Positions 63,201 through 64,000 of a DNA stretch of 64,000 nt are shown here, in pieces. The stretch is from Martelella radicis (GTDB lineage Bacteria; Pseudomonadota; Alphaproteobacteria; Rhizobiales; Rhizobiaceae), in the NCBI RefSeq assembly GCF_014196625.1, contig NZ_JACIDZ010000001.1, positions 62,001-126,000 on the forward strand, given 5' to 3'. The notes beneath the pieces are model-generated. The model made no database searches and was not told where the DNA came from. It was given only the letters and a program-made list of their open reading frames with translations. Each line of letters opens with the position of its first letter. Position 1 is the first letter of the stretch. The position numbers were made by a program, and so were the translations under genes.

Positions 63201-63219
63201 TCCCTTCCTCTCCGCCATT
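63201..63219 (+). repeat. attR core of the integrated element
   Basis: A 19-bp copy of the tRNA-Ser 3' end, identical to attL at 51107-51125. No tRNA body precedes it, so it is the displaced target end that marks the right boundary. Confidence 0.92.
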
Positions 63220-63696
63220 GCTGTTTGCGCTTTGCCGTCCACCAACCCAAAGCGCATTGGCCCCGAGTTCGAACTTCGTTCTTCACTCCTCGCCAGTTTC
63301 CCTTAAGTGTTTGATGTCCTCAAAATCGTTGCCTGTTCAAAGGGTTGCGTGTAGCGTGGTACAATGATTTGGTACAGAGGGGCGCCAGGCGATGGGGAAG
63401 TGAATAGCCCCGGGAATTGTAGACACCTTCCTGCCTAAAAATGAGGTAAGAAGGTGTAGCGCGCAAAATCCGATGGCCAGACGCGCAACATCGAGTGGCA
63501 TCATTTCTGACGGAGTACAGCTCAGATGTAGTGGCACAGAAAGAGCGCTCGTCAATAAGGCCCGCGCCTCCATGCGGACTCGGGCCGTCTGCTATCAATC
63601 CAGCATTGCTACCGGGTCGATTCAGCGCACTGAAGTTGGCTTCGGGGGCGATTCAGGGCATACCTTGGCTACTGGATAGCGTTCCTGAAGTTGGGG
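63220..63696. other. Chromosomal flank right of the element
   Basis: About 480 bp with short frames only, none with a good ribosome site or recognisable similarity. It may contain degraded gene remnants, as is common next to tRNA integration hot spots, and the promoter of the following gene. Confidence 0.35.
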
Positions 63697-63711
63697 ATGA
63701 GGGCGATCACG

Positions 63712-64000
63712 ATGATGGCAATGTTCTACGCCAAGTCAGTTCACGACATACGGCGTTCAATTCTGATACTGTTGTTCTTCACATTTGCTGTTGTCGGCTA
63801 CGGCATCGACGGCATCGATTTTAGGCAAGCGCTGGAAGCTATCGGTGTCCAAACAGACCGCCCTGTGACGCTGGATGGCGATCACCTTCGCTGGTTTATC
63901 GCGGGCTTGGCAATCTACCTGTATGTGCGGTTGGTCATGCTTGTTCCAACCGATTTGTATAAACTGACCAAAGAGCTTCCCGACCTGTTTGAGAGTGCCA
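63712..64000 (+). CDS. Membrane protein, N-terminal part, cut by the window edge
   Basis: 96 residues are visible from ATG 63712 (GAGGG 8 nt upstream); ATG 63697 is an in-frame alternative. Two hydrophobic helices are seen, ILILLFFTFAVVGYGIDGID and FIAGLAIYLYVRLVMLVP, then a polar stretch (YKLTKELPDLFESA). Composition fits a real gene, but I do not recognise the family. Confidence 0.55.
   Translation, partial: MMAMFYAKSVHDIRRSILILLFFTFAVVGYGIDGIDFRQALEAIGVQTDRPVTLDGDHLRWFIAGLAIYLYVRLVMLVPTDLYKLTKELPDLFESA

Larger units (their letters stand above)
51107..63219. mobile_element. Integrated phage-satellite-like element (cf-PICI-like) in tRNA-Ser
   Basis: About 12.1 kb bounded by a perfect 19-bp direct repeat. 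Nearly all genes read leftward: primase-helicase, small and large terminase, a 62-residue protein, a MerR-like protein, portal, protease/major-capsid fusion, head-tail joining protein, DUF2190 protein, an 87-residue protein, AlpA-like protein and integrase. Two small genes read rightward in the middle. Packaging and head genes look intact. No tail tube, tape measure, fibre, holin, endolysin or CI-like repressor is visible. Capsid-forming PICIs are defined by this combination plus alpA and a primase. A siphophage prophage that lost its tail and lysis genes is the alternative. Confidence 0.8.

Noticed and set aside
63201-63219. Second tRNA-Ser gene at the right end of the element
   Set aside because: Only the last 17 bases of the tRNA are present; there is no D-arm or anticodon arm upstream, so it is attR.
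1-64000. CRISPR arrays
   Set aside because: No regularly spaced direct repeats with unique spacers and no cas-like genes were seen.

Overview
The window is high-GC alphaproteobacterial DNA, almost certainly a Hyphomicrobiales (Rhizobiales) chromosome close to Rhizobiaceae; the genus cannot be fixed from sequence alone. Pointers are an ExoR homologue, a RopA/Omp2b-type porin, a rhizobial type of palindromic intergenic repeat, and the gene order dgt-argS-SPOR-nagZ-scpA-scpB-tatABC-serS-surE-pcm-LysM/M23-yajC-secDF.

Layout. 1-6.5 kb: a truncated secreted protein, a decayed adenine-methylase remnant, a 28-residue membrane peptide behind an SOS-like promoter, dnaE, a porin and tRNA-Leu. 6.9-10.9 kb: exoR, xthA, an NCS2 purine permease and erpA. 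11.1-32.5 kb: housekeeping genes in plus-strand operons (dgt, argS, a SPOR membrane protein, nagZ, scpAB, an orphan ABC ATPase, tatABC, serS, surE, pcm, a LysM/degenerate LytM lipoprotein, yajC, secDF, then homologues of the complex I assembly factors NDUFAF3 and NDUFAF6). 32.5-38.1 kb: trmFO, then a phosphoketolase-acetate kinase operon with a candidate FNR/FixK anaerobox. 38.1-49.5 kb: a divergent catabolic locus. A ROK regulator, a two-domain PIG-L deacetylase and an EamA permease lie on one strand. A full sugar-type ABC importer, an argininosuccinate-lyase-like enzyme and a PfkB kinase lie on the other. 49.6-50.7 kb: a frameshifted IS256-type remnant and a secreted hypothetical protein.

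51.1-63.2 kb is an integrated element of about 12.1 kb at the 3' end of a tRNA-Ser(GCT) gene, bounded by a perfect 19-bp direct repeat. It encodes a tyrosine integrase, an AlpA-like protein, a primase-helicase, both terminase subunits, a portal, a protease/major-capsid fusion, a DUF2190 protein and a head-tail joining protein. It has no recognisable tail, lysis or CI-type genes. That gene set fits a capsid-forming phage satellite (cf-PICI-like), which would build and fill its own heads and borrow tails from a helper phage; a decayed siphophage prophage is the main alternative. The element also carries dispersed GTTTGAC/GTTGAC repeats at both ends and in its central control region, and a TGAGACAGG repeat cluster beside the primase gene that could be its origin. 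The window ends in a truncated membrane-protein gene.
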